Shown: in pieces, positions 55,139 to 64,000 of the stretch
How the letters are laid out: the number at the start of each line of letters is the position of its first letter
Position numbering within the stretch: the stretch's first letter is position 1
Origin: Paracoccaceae bacterium
GTDB lineage: Bacteria; Pseudomonadota; Alphaproteobacteria; Rhodobacterales; Rhodobacteraceae
NCBI GenBank assembly: GCA_007692585.1
Contig: REBU01000063.1
Span: forward strand, 1 to 64,000
Reading direction: 5' to 3'
Length of the DNA: 64,000 nt
Position numbers and translations under genes: made by a program
The notes under the pieces: model-generated
What the model saw: only the letters and a program-made list of their open reading frames with translations
The model's database searches: none
Told to the model about the DNA's origin: nothing

Positions 55139-56425
55139 ATGGACACGATTTTCGCACTGGCCTCGGCCCGTGGGAAATCGGGCGTCGCAACTCTCCGGCT
55201 GTCCGGCCCGCGCGCACATGCGGTCGCGCAGGCCATTGCGGGCGATCTTCCGGCACCACGCACCACCGCATTGCGCGTCTTTCGCAATGCGGCAGGCGAG
55301 CGGCTCGACAAGGGCCTGCTGGTCATTTTCCCCAGTGGCGGAAGTTTTACGGGCGAAGATGTGGCCGAACTGATGGTTCATGGCAGCCTGGCGACGATCA
55401 GCGCATTGGAAACCTGTCTGGCGCAGGACCATGGGTTGCGATTGGCGGACCCCGGTGAATTCACCCGCCGCGCGCTGGAAAACGGCGTGATGGACTTGAC
55501 CCAGGTCGAAGGGCTGAGCGATCTTCTGGAGGCTGAAACCGAAAGCCAGCGCAAACAGGCGTTGCGCGTGCTCGATGGGGCCATCGGGCAGATGGTCACG
55601 GCATGGCGCCTGCATCTGCTGAAAGCGGCGGCACTGGTCGAGGTCTCGATTGATTTTGTCGAAGAAGATATCGGCAATTTTGACGCCCAGATCCTGGCGG
55701 AACTGGAAGCTGTTGCGCGCGGGATCGCGCGCGAAATCGCGGGGCAGGGCGGACGCGAGCGGGTCCAGACCGGGTTCGAAGTCGCACTTGTTGGCGCGGT
55801 GAATGCCGGGAAATCGACATTGCTCAACGCACTGGCAGGGCGCGATGCAGCGATCACCTCTGACATTGCCGGGACCACGCGCGACGTGATCGAGCTGCGC
55901 ATGGATGTGCACGGGTTCGCAGTGACTTTTCTGGACACAGCCGGGTTGCGCGACACGGATGAACACATCGAATCGATTGGTATAGCCCGCGGGCAGAAAC
56001 GCGCAAATGAAGCAGATATCCGCATTATATTGCGGGAGGGTCCGAATTCGCCACCACCTGTAGACGTTCGGTCCGGGGATATCGTGCTTGTCGGGAAGGC
56101 CGACTTGTATCCAGACGTAGAAAACGGCATTTCCGGTATAAGCGGGCAGGGGTTAGATGGGCTTCTTTCGCGGATTGCGGGCATACTCGCAGGGCGCGTG
56201 GCGCAAGACGGCGTGACCGTGCGTCGTCGGCACTTGCAGGCACTTCAGAATGCCGAGATTCCACTTTCAGAGGCGATTGAAAAACTGCGCTCAGGCGCGT
56301 ATATCTCTGAGCTTGTCGCCGCTGATATTCGTGCCGTGATCACGGCCCTGGATGTCTTGATCGGCAAGATCGACGTCGAGGATTTACTGGGCGATATCTT
56401 CGCGTCTTTCTGTATCGGGAAGTAG
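55139..56425 (+). CDS. mnmE: tRNA modification GTPase MnmE
   Basis: With MnmG this GTPase builds the cmnm5 group on wobble uridine 34. The 428-residue product has the N-terminal formyl-THF-binding domain ([22 protein letters not shown]), a helical domain, and an inserted G domain (about 215-355). G1 is [10 protein letters not shown]2 is [10 protein letters not shown] and G3 is DTAGLRDT. The G4 motif is GKAD rather than the usual NKxD. The protein ends in CIGK, the conserved C-terminal Cys motif. It directly precedes mnmG, and a parS site spans the junction. Confidence 0.94.
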   Translation: MDTIFALASARGKSGVATLRLSGPRAHAVAQAIAGDLPAPRTTALRVFRNAAGERLDKGLLVIFPSGGSFTGEDVAELMVHGSLATISALETCLAQDHGLRLADPGEFTRRALENGVMDLTQVEGLSDLLEAETESQRKQALRVLDGAIGQMVTAWRLHLLKAAALVEVSIDFVEEDIGNFDAQILAELEAVARGIAREIAGQGGRERVQTGFEVALVGAVNAGKSTLLNALAGRDAAITSDIAGTTRDVIELRMDVHGFAVTFLDTAGLRDTDEHIESIGIARGQKRANEADIRIILREGPNSPPPVDVRSGDIVLVGKADLYPDVENGISGISGQGLDGLLSRIAGILAGRVAQDGVTVRRRHLQALQNAEIPLSEAIEKLRSGAYISELVAADIRAVITALDVLIGKIDVEDLLGDIFASFCIGK

Positions 56426-56427
56426 GA

Positions 56428-58299
56428 GTGTTTCACGTGAAACATTATGATGTCATCGTTGTCGGCGGCGGTCACGCAGGCGTCGAAGCCGCATCTGCCG
56501 CGGCTCGCATGGGCGCATCAACTGCATTGATTACCTTCCGCGCGGAAGATATCGGTGTCATGTCCTGCAACCCGGCGATCGGTGGGCTTGGCAAAGGGCA
56601 CCTGGTGCGTGAAATCGACGCGCTCGACGGGATCATGGGCCGCGCTGGCGATTACGCCGCGATCCAATACCGTTTGCTCAATCGTTCCAAGGGCCCGGCG
56701 GTTCAGGGGCCGCGCGTGCAGGCTGACCGCAAACGCTTCCGCGACTTCGTGTCGAAGGAAGTAGGGCAAATTGCAGGTTTGGACCTGATCACCGCCGAGG
56801 TCACCGCGCTCTGTCTGATAGGCGAGGCCGTCACCGGCGTTCGCATCAATGGTGATACGGAGGTCACGGCGAAAACTGTCGTGCTGACCACCGGCACATT
56901 TCTCGGCGGGAAGGTCTTCATCGGCGATCAAAGTTTTCCGGCCGGTCGAATGGGCGATAAGGCGTCGAATATCCTGTCGCAGCAGCTCCGCAGTCTTGAC
57001 TTGCCGATCGGTCGCTTGAAAACCGGAACGCCGCCGCGCCTGGATCGCAACACCATCGATTGGGAGAGCCTTGAACAGCAGCCCGGCGATGTCCACCCAG
57101 AGTATCTCAGCTTCCTGACGCAGCACACCATTGCCCCGCAAGTCAGTTGTGCGATCACTCACACCAACTCTCAAACGCATGAGATCGTTCGTGAAAACCT
57201 GGCAAAATCAGCAATGTATGGTGGTCACATTGACGGTGTCGGCCCGCGCTACTGCCCGTCTATCGAAGATAAGATCACGCGCTTCGCAGATAAAGAATCG
57301 CACCAGATCTTCCTAGAGCCAGAAGGGCTTGATGACGACACGATTTATCCGAACGGAATCTCGACTTCGCTGCCAGCAGACGTCCAAGAGTCTTATGTCC
57401 GCACGATCCGGGGATTGGAGCAGGTTCGTATAATCCAGCCGGGTTATGCGATCGAATACGATTTCATAGACCCCCGGTCCTTGACGACCGGTCTGCGTTT
57501 GAAGGCGCTCGACGGGCTCTACCTTGCCGGGCAAATTAACGGAACGACGGGCTATGAAGAAGCAGGTGCGCAAGGGATAGTCGCGGGTATGAACGCCGCG
57601 CGTGCAGCTTTGGAGCTGGAGCCGGTATTGTTCAGTCGCGCGGAATCATACATAGGCGTCATGATTGATGACCTGACGCTGCGCGGCGTCACAGAACCGT
57701 ATCGCATGTTTACATCGCGGGCTGAGTATCGCCTGTCTTTGCGCGCAGATAACGCTGACCAGCGACTGACTCCGCTTGGGATATCTGTAGGTTGCGTTGG
57801 CAATGTGCGCCGAAAAGTGTTCGAAGATAAATGCGCGCGGCTGGAGGCGGCTAAGGCGCAGATGCGTGGGCATGTCTTCACGCCACAGGATTTGATGGCT
57901 GCGGGACATAAAGTTAGCGCTGACGGGGTCAAGCGCGACGCGCTGACGCTGATGGGGCTCCCGGGTTTTGACTTTGCGACGCTAACCGTCTTGGCGCCGG
58001 AGTTGTCTGTGATTGAACCAGAAATCCGGACCCAGATCGCGCGCGAGATGGTCTATCACTCATATCTCGTTCGCCAAGAGGCGCAAATCCGCGTGCTTCA
58101 GGCCGATGAACAACGCAAGATTCCAGCGGATTTCGATTACAGTGCGGTGAGCGGTTTATCCCGCGAGTTGTCTGAAAAGCTGTCGAGAGCTCGGCCCGAA
58201 ACCCTAGGGCAGGCGTCGCGAATTGATGGAATGACGCCTGCAGCGCTGGTCCTGCTCCTGTCGCGGTTACAGATTGCGCAGCGGCGCGTCGCGTCATGA
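56428..58299 (+). CDS. mnmG: tRNA uridine 5-carboxymethylaminomethyl modification enzyme MnmG
   Basis: This FAD-dependent partner of MnmE has 623 residues. The FAD motif is [15 protein letters not shown] (about 8-22), and [23 protein letters not shown] and [20 protein letters not shown] are family signatures. The C-terminal helical domain binds MnmE. The frame opens with GTG at 56428 (MFHVKH); AGGAG overlaps that codon and is better spaced for a second GTG at 56437, so the true start may be 3 codons later. The first codons coincide with a perfect parS site. Confidence 0.95.
   Translation: MFHVKHYDVIVVGGGHAGVEAASAAARMGASTALITFRAEDIGVMSCNPAIGGLGKGHLVREIDALDGIMGRAGDYAAIQYRLLNRSKGPAVQGPRVQADRKRFRDFVSKEVGQIAGLDLITAEVTALCLIGEAVTGVRINGDTEVTAKTVVLTTGTFLGGKVFIGDQSFPAGRMGDKASNILSQQLRSLDLPIGRLKTGTPPRLDRNTIDWESLEQQPGDVHPEYLSFLTQHTIAPQVSCAITHTNSQTHEIVRENLAKSAMYGGHIDGVGPRYCPSIEDKITRFADKESHQIFLEPEGLDDDTIYPNGISTSLPADVQESYVRTIRGLEQVRIIQPGYAIEYDFIDPRSLTTGLRLKALDGLYLAGQINGTTGYEEAGAQGIVAGMNAARAALELEPVLFSRAESYIGVMIDDLTLRGVTEPYRMFTSRAEYRLSLRADNADQRLTPLGISVGCVGNVRRKVFEDKCARLEAAKAQMRGHVFTPQDLMAAGHKVSADGVKRDALTLMGLPGFDFATLTVLAPELSVIEPEIRTQIAREMVYHSYLVRQEAQIRVLQADEQRKIPADFDYSAVSGLSRELSEKLSRARPETLGQASRIDGMTPAALVLLLSRLQIAQRRVAS
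56429..56444. other. parS site 1 (ParB-binding centromere)
   Basis: TGTTTCACGTGAAACA is the full 16-bp palindromic parS consensus recognised by chromosomal ParB proteins. It lies across the first codons of mnmG, about 2.5 kb before parA and 3.2 kb right of the putative origin. Confidence 0.93.
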
Positions 58300-58913
58300 C
58301 CGTGGCAATGGACACTGGGTTGAATGTTTCACGTGAAACATTGACGGCGCTTGAAAGCTATGCGGCGCTGCTGGAGAAGTGGAATGCGCGTATCAATTTG
58401 GTTGCGCCATCAACAATTCCTGACCTTTGGCAGCGCCACATTCTGGATTCGTCACAGCTTTTCGATCTTGCCCCGGTCGATTCGCGCCTATGGGTCGATC
58501 TTGGATCTGGCGGCGGGCTGCCCGGGATTGTTTGCGCGATCCTTGCAAAGGAAAAAAAGCCCCTTTGTCGTTTCACTCTGATCGAAAGCGATAAGCGCAA
58601 AGCGGCGTTTCTGATGACCGCAGCGCGCGAATTATCGCTGGAAGTGGAGGTTATTGCCAAGCGGGTTGAGCAAGTCCCGGCGCTTGGCGCGGACGTGGTT
58701 TCAGCCCGGGCTCTGGCTCCGATGCCACAGTTGCTACCGCTTGTTGCGCGGCATTTGGCGGAAACGGGCGTTGCGTTGCTGCCGAAGGGCAAATCACATG
58801 CGGAGGAGCTTGCAGCGGCGCGGTTGGAGTGGCAGTTTGAAGCAACAAGCCATGATAGCAAGACCAATGCTTCTGCGCGGATACTTACCTTGAAGGGATT
58901 GAAACGTGGGTGA
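58296..58913 (+). CDS. rsmG: 16S rRNA (guanine-527-N7) methyltransferase RsmG
   Basis: This SAM-dependent enzyme methylates G527 of 16S rRNA. The 205-residue product has the SAM motif [19 protein letters not shown] (about 65-83), [14 protein letters not shown] and [14 protein letters not shown], as in the GidB family. Its ATG overlaps the mnmG stop by 4 nt. The codons for NVSRETL at residues 10-16 are written by a parS site. The 3' end overlaps parA by 8 nt. Confidence 0.94.
   Translation: MTVAMDTGLNVSRETLTALESYAALLEKWNARINLVAPSTIPDLWQRHILDSSQLFDLAPVDSRLWVDLGSGGGLPGIVCAILAKEKKPLCRFTLIESDKRKAAFLMTAARELSLEVEVIAKRVEQVPALGADVVSARALAPMPQLLPLVARHLAETGVALLPKGKSHAEELAAARLEWQFEATSHDSKTNASARILTLKGLKRG
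58325..58340. other. parS site 2 (ParB-binding centromere)
   Basis: A second perfect TGTTTCACGTGAAACA, flanked by A and T to give an 18-bp palindrome, lies inside the 5' coding part of rsmG, about 570 bp before parA. Confidence 0.93.
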
Positions 58914-59721
58914 CCGACACAGCACCAGGATCATCGCCATAGCGAACCAGAAGGGCGGTGTTGGCAAGACGACGACGGCGATCAACCTTTCTGCAGCGCT
59001 GGCGGAGCAAGGCCAGAACACTTTGCTGATCGATCTTGACCCGCAGGGCAACGCGTCTACAGGGCTGGGGCTGAGGCTGGATCAGCGCAAGAACACGACC
59101 TATGATCTGCTGTTTGGCGAGACCCAAGCTCGCAATATCATTGTTGAAACGGCGAATCCCGGCTTGTCGATTGTGCCCGCGACGACGGATTTGTCGTCTG
59201 CGGATATTGAGTTGATGTCGCGGACACGACGGAGCTTCCTGCTGCAGGATGCGCTGCGGCAGGCGGATATTGTCGAACGGCAGTTTGACTATATCCTGAT
59301 TGACTGTCCGCCCTCGCTGAACCTGTTGACGCTGAACGCGATGGTCGCCGCCCAGTCGGTTCTCGTGCCCTTGCAGGCAGAGTTCTTTGCGCTGGAGGGG
59401 TTGTCGCAATTGATGCTGACAGTCCGTGAATTGCGCGAGACGGCGAATTCCGGTCTGCGGATTGAGGGCGTTTTGCTGACCATGTATGATCGGCGCAACA
59501 ACCTTGCGCAGCAGGTTGAGGCAGATGCCCGCGGGAATATGGGCGATCTGGTGTTCAAGACCATGATCCCGCGTAATGTCCGACTGAGCGAAGCGCCATC
59601 CTTTGCCGTGCCAGTGCTGACCTATGATCCGCAATCCAAGGGGGCAGTGGCCTATCGTGAGCTTGCGGCGGAATTGTTGATCAAACATAACAAGTTAGAG
59701 AACGAAGGGGCGGTCGGGTGA
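58906..59721 (+). CDS. parA: Chromosome partitioning ATPase ParA
   Basis: This Walker-type ATPase moves ParB-parS complexes toward the cell pole. The 271-residue product has the deviant Walker A motif NQKGGVGKTTTAINLS (about 14-29), IDLDPQGNAS near 43-52 and DYILIDCPPSLNLL near 125-138. The GTG start at 58906 has AAGGGA 7 nt upstream and lies within the end of rsmG. It overlaps parB by one base. Confidence 0.95.
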   Translation: MGDRHSTRIIAIANQKGGVGKTTTAINLSAALAEQGQNTLLIDLDPQGNASTGLGLRLDQRKNTTYDLLFGETQARNIIVETANPGLSIVPATTDLSSADIELMSRTRRSFLLQDALRQADIVERQFDYILIDCPPSLNLLTLNAMVAAQSVLVPLQAEFFALEGLSQLMLTVRELRETANSGLRIEGVLLTMYDRRNNLAQQVEADARGNMGDLVFKTMIPRNVRLSEAPSFAVPVLTYDPQSKGAVAYRELAAELLIKHNKLENEGAVG

Positions 59722-60599
59722 TGGAACGGAAACCGGAACGCAGAGGGCTGGGGCGCGGGTTATCGGCGCTGATGGCGGATGTCTCGACCGAGACAGTGGT
59801 GGAAGCCGAGCCTCGAGGTCGGGAGCAGCGGTTGCCGGTCGAAAAGCTGGTGCCGAACCCCGATCAGCCGCGGCGGCATTTTGATGAGACGGCGCTTGCA
59901 GAACTGGCGGTTTCGATCCGCGAGAAGGGGGTGATCCAGCCTCTGATCGTGCGCTTGAAGGGCGAGAGCTACGAGATTGTGGCCGGTGAGCGGCGCTGGC
60001 GTGCGGCGCAGCGGGCGCAAGTGCATGATGTGCCTGTGATTATTCGCGAATTTACCGATACGGAAGTATTGGAAATCGCCATCATCGAAAATATCCAGCG
60101 CGCGGATTTGAATCCGATTGAAGAAGCGATGGGCTATCGTGCCTTGATCGAGCGCTTTGGGCATACGCAGGAAAAGCTGTCGGAAGCGATGGGCAAGAGC
60201 CGGTCGCATATTGCCAATCTGCTGCGGCTTTTGAACCTGCCGGACGATGTGCAGGCAATGCTGCGCGAGGGAAAGCTGACGGCGGGCCATGCGCGGGCGC
60301 TGATCACGGCGGACGATCCGTCGATGTTGGCGCGCAAGGTGGTCTTGGAAGGCTTGTCCGTGCGTCAGACAGAAACGCTGACCAAAGCGCCAGAAGCGTC
60401 GAAGAAAGCGGCCAAGAAGCGGGTGCATGAGAAGGATGCCGATACGCGGGCCCTGGAGAACGACCTGTCGGCAGCTTTGGGGATGAAGGTCACGGTCGAT
60501 TACGATGGCGGTGGCAAAGGCCGCGTGACGGTTGAATACCGCTCGATGGAAGATCTGGATCGTTTATGTTCGACACTGGGGAATCCGGTCAGAGCATGA
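59721..60599 (+). CDS. parB: Chromosome partitioning protein ParB
   Basis: This CTP-dependent clamp binds parS and spreads along DNA. The 292-residue product has an N-terminal ParA-interaction segment (RRGLGRGLSALMAD), the CTPase/ParB domain (about 35-130, with PNPDQPRRHF, GERRWRAAQRA and EIAIIENIQRADLNPIEEA), the parS-recognising helix-turn-helix (about 150-180, KLSEAMGKSRSHIANLLRLL) and a C-terminal dimer domain. The ATG at 59721 overlaps the parA stop. Its last 11 nt overlap the end of hemW on the other strand. Confidence 0.95.
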   Translation: MERKPERRGLGRGLSALMADVSTETVVEAEPRGREQRLPVEKLVPNPDQPRRHFDETALAELAVSIREKGVIQPLIVRLKGESYEIVAGERRWRAAQRAQVHDVPVIIREFTDTEVLEIAIIENIQRADLNPIEEAMGYRALIERFGHTQEKLSEAMGKSRSHIANLLRLLNLPDDVQAMLREGKLTAGHARALITADDPSMLARKVVLEGLSVRQTETLTKAPEASKKAAKKRVHEKDADTRALENDLSAALGMKVTVDYDGGGKGRVTVEYRSMEDLDRLCSTLGNPVRA

Positions 60600-61743
60600 G
60601 CGCGCGCAACAGGGCGTTCAGTACCGGGCGGCCTGTGTCTGTCGCTTGAATATGGGTGGTGGAGTGGGTGAGCAAGCCCTGGTCGATCAGCTCCCTGATG
60701 CGGTCCTCAGGCAGGGGCGATCCGTTAAGCTGTTGATATCGCTCAAGATATGTGCCCTCGGTCAGGCGCAGGCTCATCATCAGGTATTCGGTGGCTTGCT
60801 CATCGCGGGGGATCGTTTCGCGCGGGTTTTCGCCATGTCCCTGGGTTGCAATCTGGTCGAGCCAGGCTTGCGGCATGAGCGGCGTCGAGGTCGCAAGCCG
60901 CTCGCCGCCGAGCGTCAAGCGGCCATGCGCGCCGGGGCCGATTCCCGCGTAATCACCGCCGCGCCAGTAGATCAGGTTATGGCGGGACTGCGCGCCGGGG
61001 CGGGCGTGGTTGGAGATCTCATAGGCGGGCAAGCCATGGGCGGCGCAGATCTCTTGGGTGAGCAGATACATGTCGGCGGCGATGTCGTCCTCGGGCAGAC
61101 CCTTCAGGCCACCCGCGGCGTGCCGGGTGCCGAAAGCCGTGCCTTGCTCGATGGTCAGTTGATAGAGCGAGAGGTGATCGACCGCCATCGACAGCGCTTC
61201 GTTGAGTTCACTGGCCCATGCCTCGGGGGTCTGGTGCTGGCGGGCGTAGATCAGGTCGAAACTGACGCGGGCGAAGGCGTCGCGGGCGATGTCGAAGGCG
61301 CGGCGGGCGTCGGTGGCGCTGTGCAGGCGGCCGAGGCGTTTGAGATCAGTGTCGTTGAGGGCCTGAATGCCCATCGAGATGCGATTGACGCCCGCATCGG
61401 CGAAGGCGCGGAAGCGAGTGGCCTCGACGCTGCCGGGATTGGCTTCAAGCGTGATCTCAAAGTCATTGGCTTGGGTCCAGCGCGCGCGGATGCGGGCGAT
61501 CAGGGCGGCCACAAGGTCGGGGTCCATCAGCGAGGGCGTGCCGCCGCCGAAAAACACGGTGTTCAGCAGGCGGCCTTGGGTCTGGGCGGCGATGCGGTCG
61601 ATTTCCGAGAGATAGGCGCGCGTCCAGGCGGCTTGGTCGATCTGGGCTGAAACATGCGAGTTGAAGTCGCAATAGGGGCATTTGGACTGGCAAAACGGCC
61701 AATGAATATAGAGGCCGAAGCCTGCGTTTTGCCAGTCCTGCAT
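60589..61743 (-). CDS. hemW: Radical SAM heme chaperone HemW
   Basis: This HemN-like radical-SAM protein inserts heme into target proteins rather than oxidising coproporphyrinogen. The 384-residue product has the 4Fe-4S motif HWPFCQSKCPYCDFNSH (about 14-30); the single Cys after CPYC, without the extra Cys of HemN, marks HemW. FFGGGTPSLM, GVNRISMGIQ and the C-terminal LRLTEGTYLERYQ are further signatures. It converges with parB and lies 4 nt after ridA. Confidence 0.93.
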   Translation of the reverse strand: MQDWQNAGFGLYIHWPFCQSKCPYCDFNSHVSAQIDQAAWTRAYLSEIDRIAAQTQGRLLNTVFFGGGTPSLMDPDLVAALIARIRARWTQANDFEITLEANPGSVEATRFRAFADAGVNRISMGIQALNDTDLKRLGRLHSATDARRAFDIARDAFARVSFDLIYARQHQTPEAWASELNEALSMAVDHLSLYQLTIEQGTAFGTRHAAGGLKGLPEDDIAADMYLLTQEICAAHGLPAYEISNHARPGAQSRHNLIYWRGGDYAGIGPGAHGRLTLGGERLATSTPLMPQAWLDQIATQGHGENPRETIPRDEQATEYLMMSLRLTEGTYLERYQQLNGSPLPEDRIRELIDQGLLTHSTTHIQATDTGRPVLNALLRALML

Positions 61744-61747
61744 CAGC

Positions 61748-62122
61748 TCAGCCCTTGAAGGCGGTGACTTCGATCTCGATCAGCATTTCGGGCTTGATCA
61801 GGCCCGCGATGACCATGGTCGCGGCGGGGCGGACCTCGCCCATGGCCGCGCCGAGGGCGGGCGTGACCTCCTCCATCAGGGCCGCGTCCGTGAGCGTGTA
61901 TTGCACGCGCACGATGTCGTCGGGGGTGAAACCGGCCTCGTCCAGCACCTTGAAGATGGTGGCGAAGCAATTGCGGGCCTGATCGGCGACGTTTTCGGGC
62001 ATGGTCATGGTGGCGTAGTCATAGCCAGTGACGCCCGAGACGAAGCACCAGCCACCTTTGACGATGGCGCGGCTGTAGCCGAGGGTTTTTTCAAAAGGCG
62101 AGCCGGTGGAGATGCGTTTCAT
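61748..62122 (-). CDS. RidA family protein
   Basis: This 124-residue member of the Rid/YjgF family usually hydrolyses reactive enamine or imine intermediates. The trimeric fold is indicated by FVSGVTGYDYATM, QARNCFATIFKVLDEAGFTPDDIV and the C-terminal RPAATMVIAGLIKPEMLIEIEVTA, where the Arg (about 99) and Glu (about 117) line the active site. The subgroup substrate is unknown. It lies between rdgB and hemW. Confidence 0.87.
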   Translation of the reverse strand: MKRISTGSPFEKTLGYSRAIVKGGWCFVSGVTGYDYATMTMPENVADQARNCFATIFKVLDEAGFTPDDIVRVQYTLTDAALMEEVTPALGAAMGEVRPAATMVIAGLIKPEMLIEIEVTAFKG

Positions 62123-62198
62123 TGTGTGATCCTTGCGTGAGGGGCCGTCCGGGCGACGCTTGGGCGGCTTTGAGAGGGTTTAGGGCAAGAAAATGGGC

Positions 62199-62807
62199 TC
62201 ATTCGAAGCAGTGCTGCATCAGCGCGTTCAGGGCCGCGCCGCGATGCGAGAGGGCGTTTTTCTCGGCATGGGACATTTCAGCGAAAGTGCGCGTCTCGCC
62301 TGCGGGTTGGAACATGGGGTCGTAGCCATGGCCGTCCTGACCGCGCCGGGGCCAGACAAGGGTGCCATTGGCGTGGCCCTCGAACACTTCGTCATGGCCA
62401 TCGGGCCAGGCGAGCACAAGCGTGCAGCAGAAGCGGGCGTGCCAGGGCTGGGGCGCGTCTGCCGCGACCAGCTTGGCGTGGGTTTTCTCCATCGCCATGA
62501 TGAAATCGCGGCCATGCGGGGTTTCGGCCCAGTCGGCGGTGTAGACACCGGGGGCGCCGTCAAGGGCTGCGACCTCCAGCCCGGAATCGTCGGCGAGGGC
62601 GGGCAGGCCGGTCGCGCGCGCGGCGGCATGGGCTTTCAGGCGCGCGTTCTCAACGAAGGTTGTGCCGGTTTCGTCGGGTTCGGGCAGGTTGTGTTCCTTG
62701 GCCGAGGTGACGGTGATGCCGAGCGGCGTGAGGAGTTCGCGAAACTCCTCCAGCTTGCCCGCGTTATGGGTCGCGATCAGCAGGGTTTTGCTGTCGAAGC
62801 GTCTCAT
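62199..62807 (-). CDS. rdgB: XTP/dITP pyrophosphatase
   Basis: This enzyme removes non-canonical purine triphosphates such as dITP and XTP. The 202-residue product has the substrate loop [18 protein letters not shown] (about 10-27), [25 protein letters not shown] (about 70-94) with the metal-binding Asp pair, and [10 protein letters not shown] near 166-175. Its ATG overlaps the rph stop by 4 nt, a common gene pair. Confidence 0.95.
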   Translation of the reverse strand: MRRFDSKTLLIATHNAGKLEEFRELLTPLGITVTSAKEHNLPEPDETGTTFVENARLKAHAAARATGLPALADDSGLEVAALDGAPGVYTADWAETPHGRDFIMAMEKTHAKLVAADAPQPWHARFCCTLVLAWPDGHDEVFEGHANGTLVWPRRGQDGHGYDPMFQPAGETRTFAEMSHAEKNALSHRGAALNALMQHCFE

Positions 62808-63517
62808 GCGATGGCGGCTTTCTGGGCCTTGACCAGTTCGGCCACGCCTTTTTCCGCGAGCGTCAGAAGCTGGTCGAGTTCACCGCGCGAGAAAGTCGCG
62901 CCCTCGGCGCTCATCTGCACTTCGACGAGGCGACCGGAGCCCAAGAGGATGAAATTGCCGTCCACGCCTGCCGTGCTGTCTTCGGCATAGTCGAGATCGA
63001 GCACTGGCTGTCCCGCATAGATCCCGCAGGAGATGGCGGCGAGATGGTCGGTGATCGGGTCGGACACGACATCGCCCGCTTTCAGAAGCTTGTTGACTGC
63101 CAGACGCAGCGCGACCCAGCCGCCGGTGATCGCGGCGCAGCGGGTGCCGCCATCGGCCTGGATGACGTCGCAATCAATGGTGATCTGACGCTCGCCCAAG
63201 GCGCTGCGGTCGACGCAGGCGCGCAAGGCCCGCCCGATCAGGCGCTGGATTTCCACTGTGCGGCCCTGCTGCTTGCCGGACGCGGCTTCGCGTTTCATCC
63301 GGGTGTTCGTGGAGCGCGGCAACATGCCGTATTCGGCAGTGACCCAGCCAAGCCCGGTATTGCGCAGGAAGGGCGGTGTGCGGTCGTCAATGGAGGCGGT
63401 GCAGATCACTTTCGTGTCGCCCATCGCGATCAGGCAGGAGCCTTCGGCGTGGCGCGTCACATGAGGCTCGATTGAAATTTCGCGTAAGCTGTCTAGATTT
63501 CTGCCGGAAGGGCGCAT
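62804..63517 (-). CDS. rph: Ribonuclease PH
   Basis: This phosphorolytic exoribonuclease trims tRNA 3' ends. The 237-residue product starts [19 protein letters not shown] and has [18 protein letters not shown] (about 33-50), [14 protein letters not shown] (about 66-79) and the phosphate-site segment [19 protein letters not shown]. The start at 63517 has GAGG about 8 nt upstream and begins the homology. It is divergent from hrcA. Confidence 0.96.
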   Translation of the reverse strand: MRPSGRNLDSLREISIEPHVTRHAEGSCLIAMGDTKVICTASIDDRTPPFLRNTGLGWVTAEYGMLPRSTNTRMKREAASGKQQGRTVEIQRLIGRALRACVDRSALGERQITIDCDVIQADGGTRCAAITGGWVALRLAVNKLLKAGDVVSDPITDHLAAISCGIYAGQPVLDLDYAEDSTAGVDGNFILLGSGRLVEVQMSAEGATFSRGELDQLLTLAEKGVAELVKAQKAAIA

Positions 63518-63651
63518 GGATTTACCTCGTTTAAAGTCCTTGCCTCGATACAAGGGCGAGGGCGCGGGATGCAAGCGGGATTGCCCTTGATCCTTTGGGG
63601 ATTTTGCAGTCCTGTGAGCGCTGCGCCTGATTTGTTGTGTCGGAATGTTCC

Positions 63652-64000
63652 ATGGCCAAACCTGTTGATGCCCGCCAGTTGATGTCCGAAATGAATGACC
63701 GCTCGCGCGAAGTGTTTCGCCGGGTGGTGGAAGGCTATCTGCATTCGGGCCAACCGGTCGGCTCGCGCAGTCTGACGCGGGACATGAGCGAGAAGGTCTC
63801 GGCGGCGACGGTGCGCAATGTGATGCAGGATCTGGAATATCTGGGCCTGCTGGACAGTCCGCATGTGTCGGCCGGTCGGGTGCCGACGAATATGGGGCTG
63901 CGGCTGTTTGTCGATTCGCTGCTGGAGGTCGCGCCGCTGGATGAGGGCGACCGCGAGAAGCTGGATTCGACGCTGGGCAGCAATGAGCGCGATGTGGCGA
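63652..64000 (+). CDS. hrcA: Heat-inducible transcription repressor HrcA (C-terminus outside window)
   Basis: I translated the plus strand from the ATG at 63652. About 116 residues are visible before the right edge. The N-terminal winged helix-turn-helix is clear in [46 protein letters not shown] and [19 protein letters not shown], all HrcA signatures. HrcA represses groESL/dnaK-type operons at CIRCE elements; grpE is often next but is not in the window. The 134-bp gap to rph holds no clear CIRCE. Confidence 0.93.
   Translation, partial: MAKPVDARQLMSEMNDRSREVFRRVVEGYLHSGQPVGSRSLTRDMSEKVSAATVRNVMQDLEYLGLLDSPHVSAGRVPTNMGLRLFVDSLLEVAPLDEGDREKLDSTLGSNERDVA

Noticed and set aside
63518-63651. CIRCE or sigma-32 promoter before hrcA
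   Set aside because: I looked for the TTAGCACTC-N9-GAGTGCTAA repeat and a clear heat-shock promoter and found neither.
1-64000. Insertion sequences, prophage, integrons or CRISPR arrays
   Set aside because: No transposase, integrase or phage gene and no regularly spaced direct repeats were seen.

Overview
The window is high-GC DNA from an alphaproteobacterium, most likely Rhodobacterales (Rhodobacteraceae). The gene orders support this: a histone-deacetylase-like gene with xseB, ispA and dxs; fxsA with secB, dnaQ, coaE, aroE and maf; and rho-mnmE-mnmG-rsmG-parA-parB. The genus cannot be told from the sequence alone. I see no insertion sequence, prophage or CRISPR array. This is chromosomal DNA, and its right third probably carries the replication origin.

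Layout. 1-4.2 kb: urea ABC transporter genes urtA, urtB and urtC (urtC runs off the left edge). 4.6-13.3 kb: a methyltransferase, an ABC-F protein, HU, AMP nucleosidase, then the deacetylase-xseB-ispA-dxs isoprenoid block. 13.3-24 kb: a D-xylose operon (xylF-xylH-xylG-xylB-xylA plus a thioredoxin-fold gene) read leftward, and a divergent ROK regulator coupled to a secreted FG-GAP/ASPIC protein and a UDP-galactopyranose mutase gene. 24.4-25.9 kb: an aldehyde dehydrogenase. 26-32.4 kb: six tightly packed leftward genes read as sgaA-mclA-mtkA-mtkB-meh-mct, with a divergent ScfR/PccR-type regulator. 34-42.4 kb: an orphan multi-PAS hybrid histidine kinase, hemN with an FNR-type box, and a sitABCD manganese/iron transporter with a Mur-like operator. 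42.8-52.9 kb: an AarF/UbiB-like kinase, a lyxose-isomerase-like protein, tRNA-Asp, pssA-psd, tgt, smr, a Tim44-like gene, fxsA-secB, dnaQ-coaE-aroE-maf. 52.9-53.3 kb: an AT-rich gap with DnaA boxes, the best oriC candidate. 53.3-64 kb: hemJ, rho, mnmE, mnmG, rsmG, parA, parB, then hemW, ridA, rdgB and rph on the other strand, and the start of hrcA.

The most interesting system is the 26-32.4 kb cluster. It joins the serine-cycle module (malate-CoA ligase, malyl-CoA lyase, serine-glyoxylate aminotransferase) to two enzymes of the glyoxylate branch of the 3-hydroxypropionate bi-cycle (mesaconyl-CoA C1-C4 CoA transferase and mesaconyl-C4-CoA hydratase). With a mesaconyl-C1-CoA hydratase supplied from elsewhere, for example from the ethylmalonyl-CoA pathway, it could turn malate plus propionyl-CoA into two acetyl-CoA plus pyruvate. 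The gap to its regulator holds two inverted repeats with TGTAAA/TTTACA arms, and an 11-bp hairpin that encloses the sgaA ribosome-binding site and start codon.

The origin region carries two perfect 16-bp parS sites, one over the first codons of mnmG and one inside the start of rsmG, just upstream of parAB. Together with the DnaA boxes this marks the chromosome origin and segregation centre.
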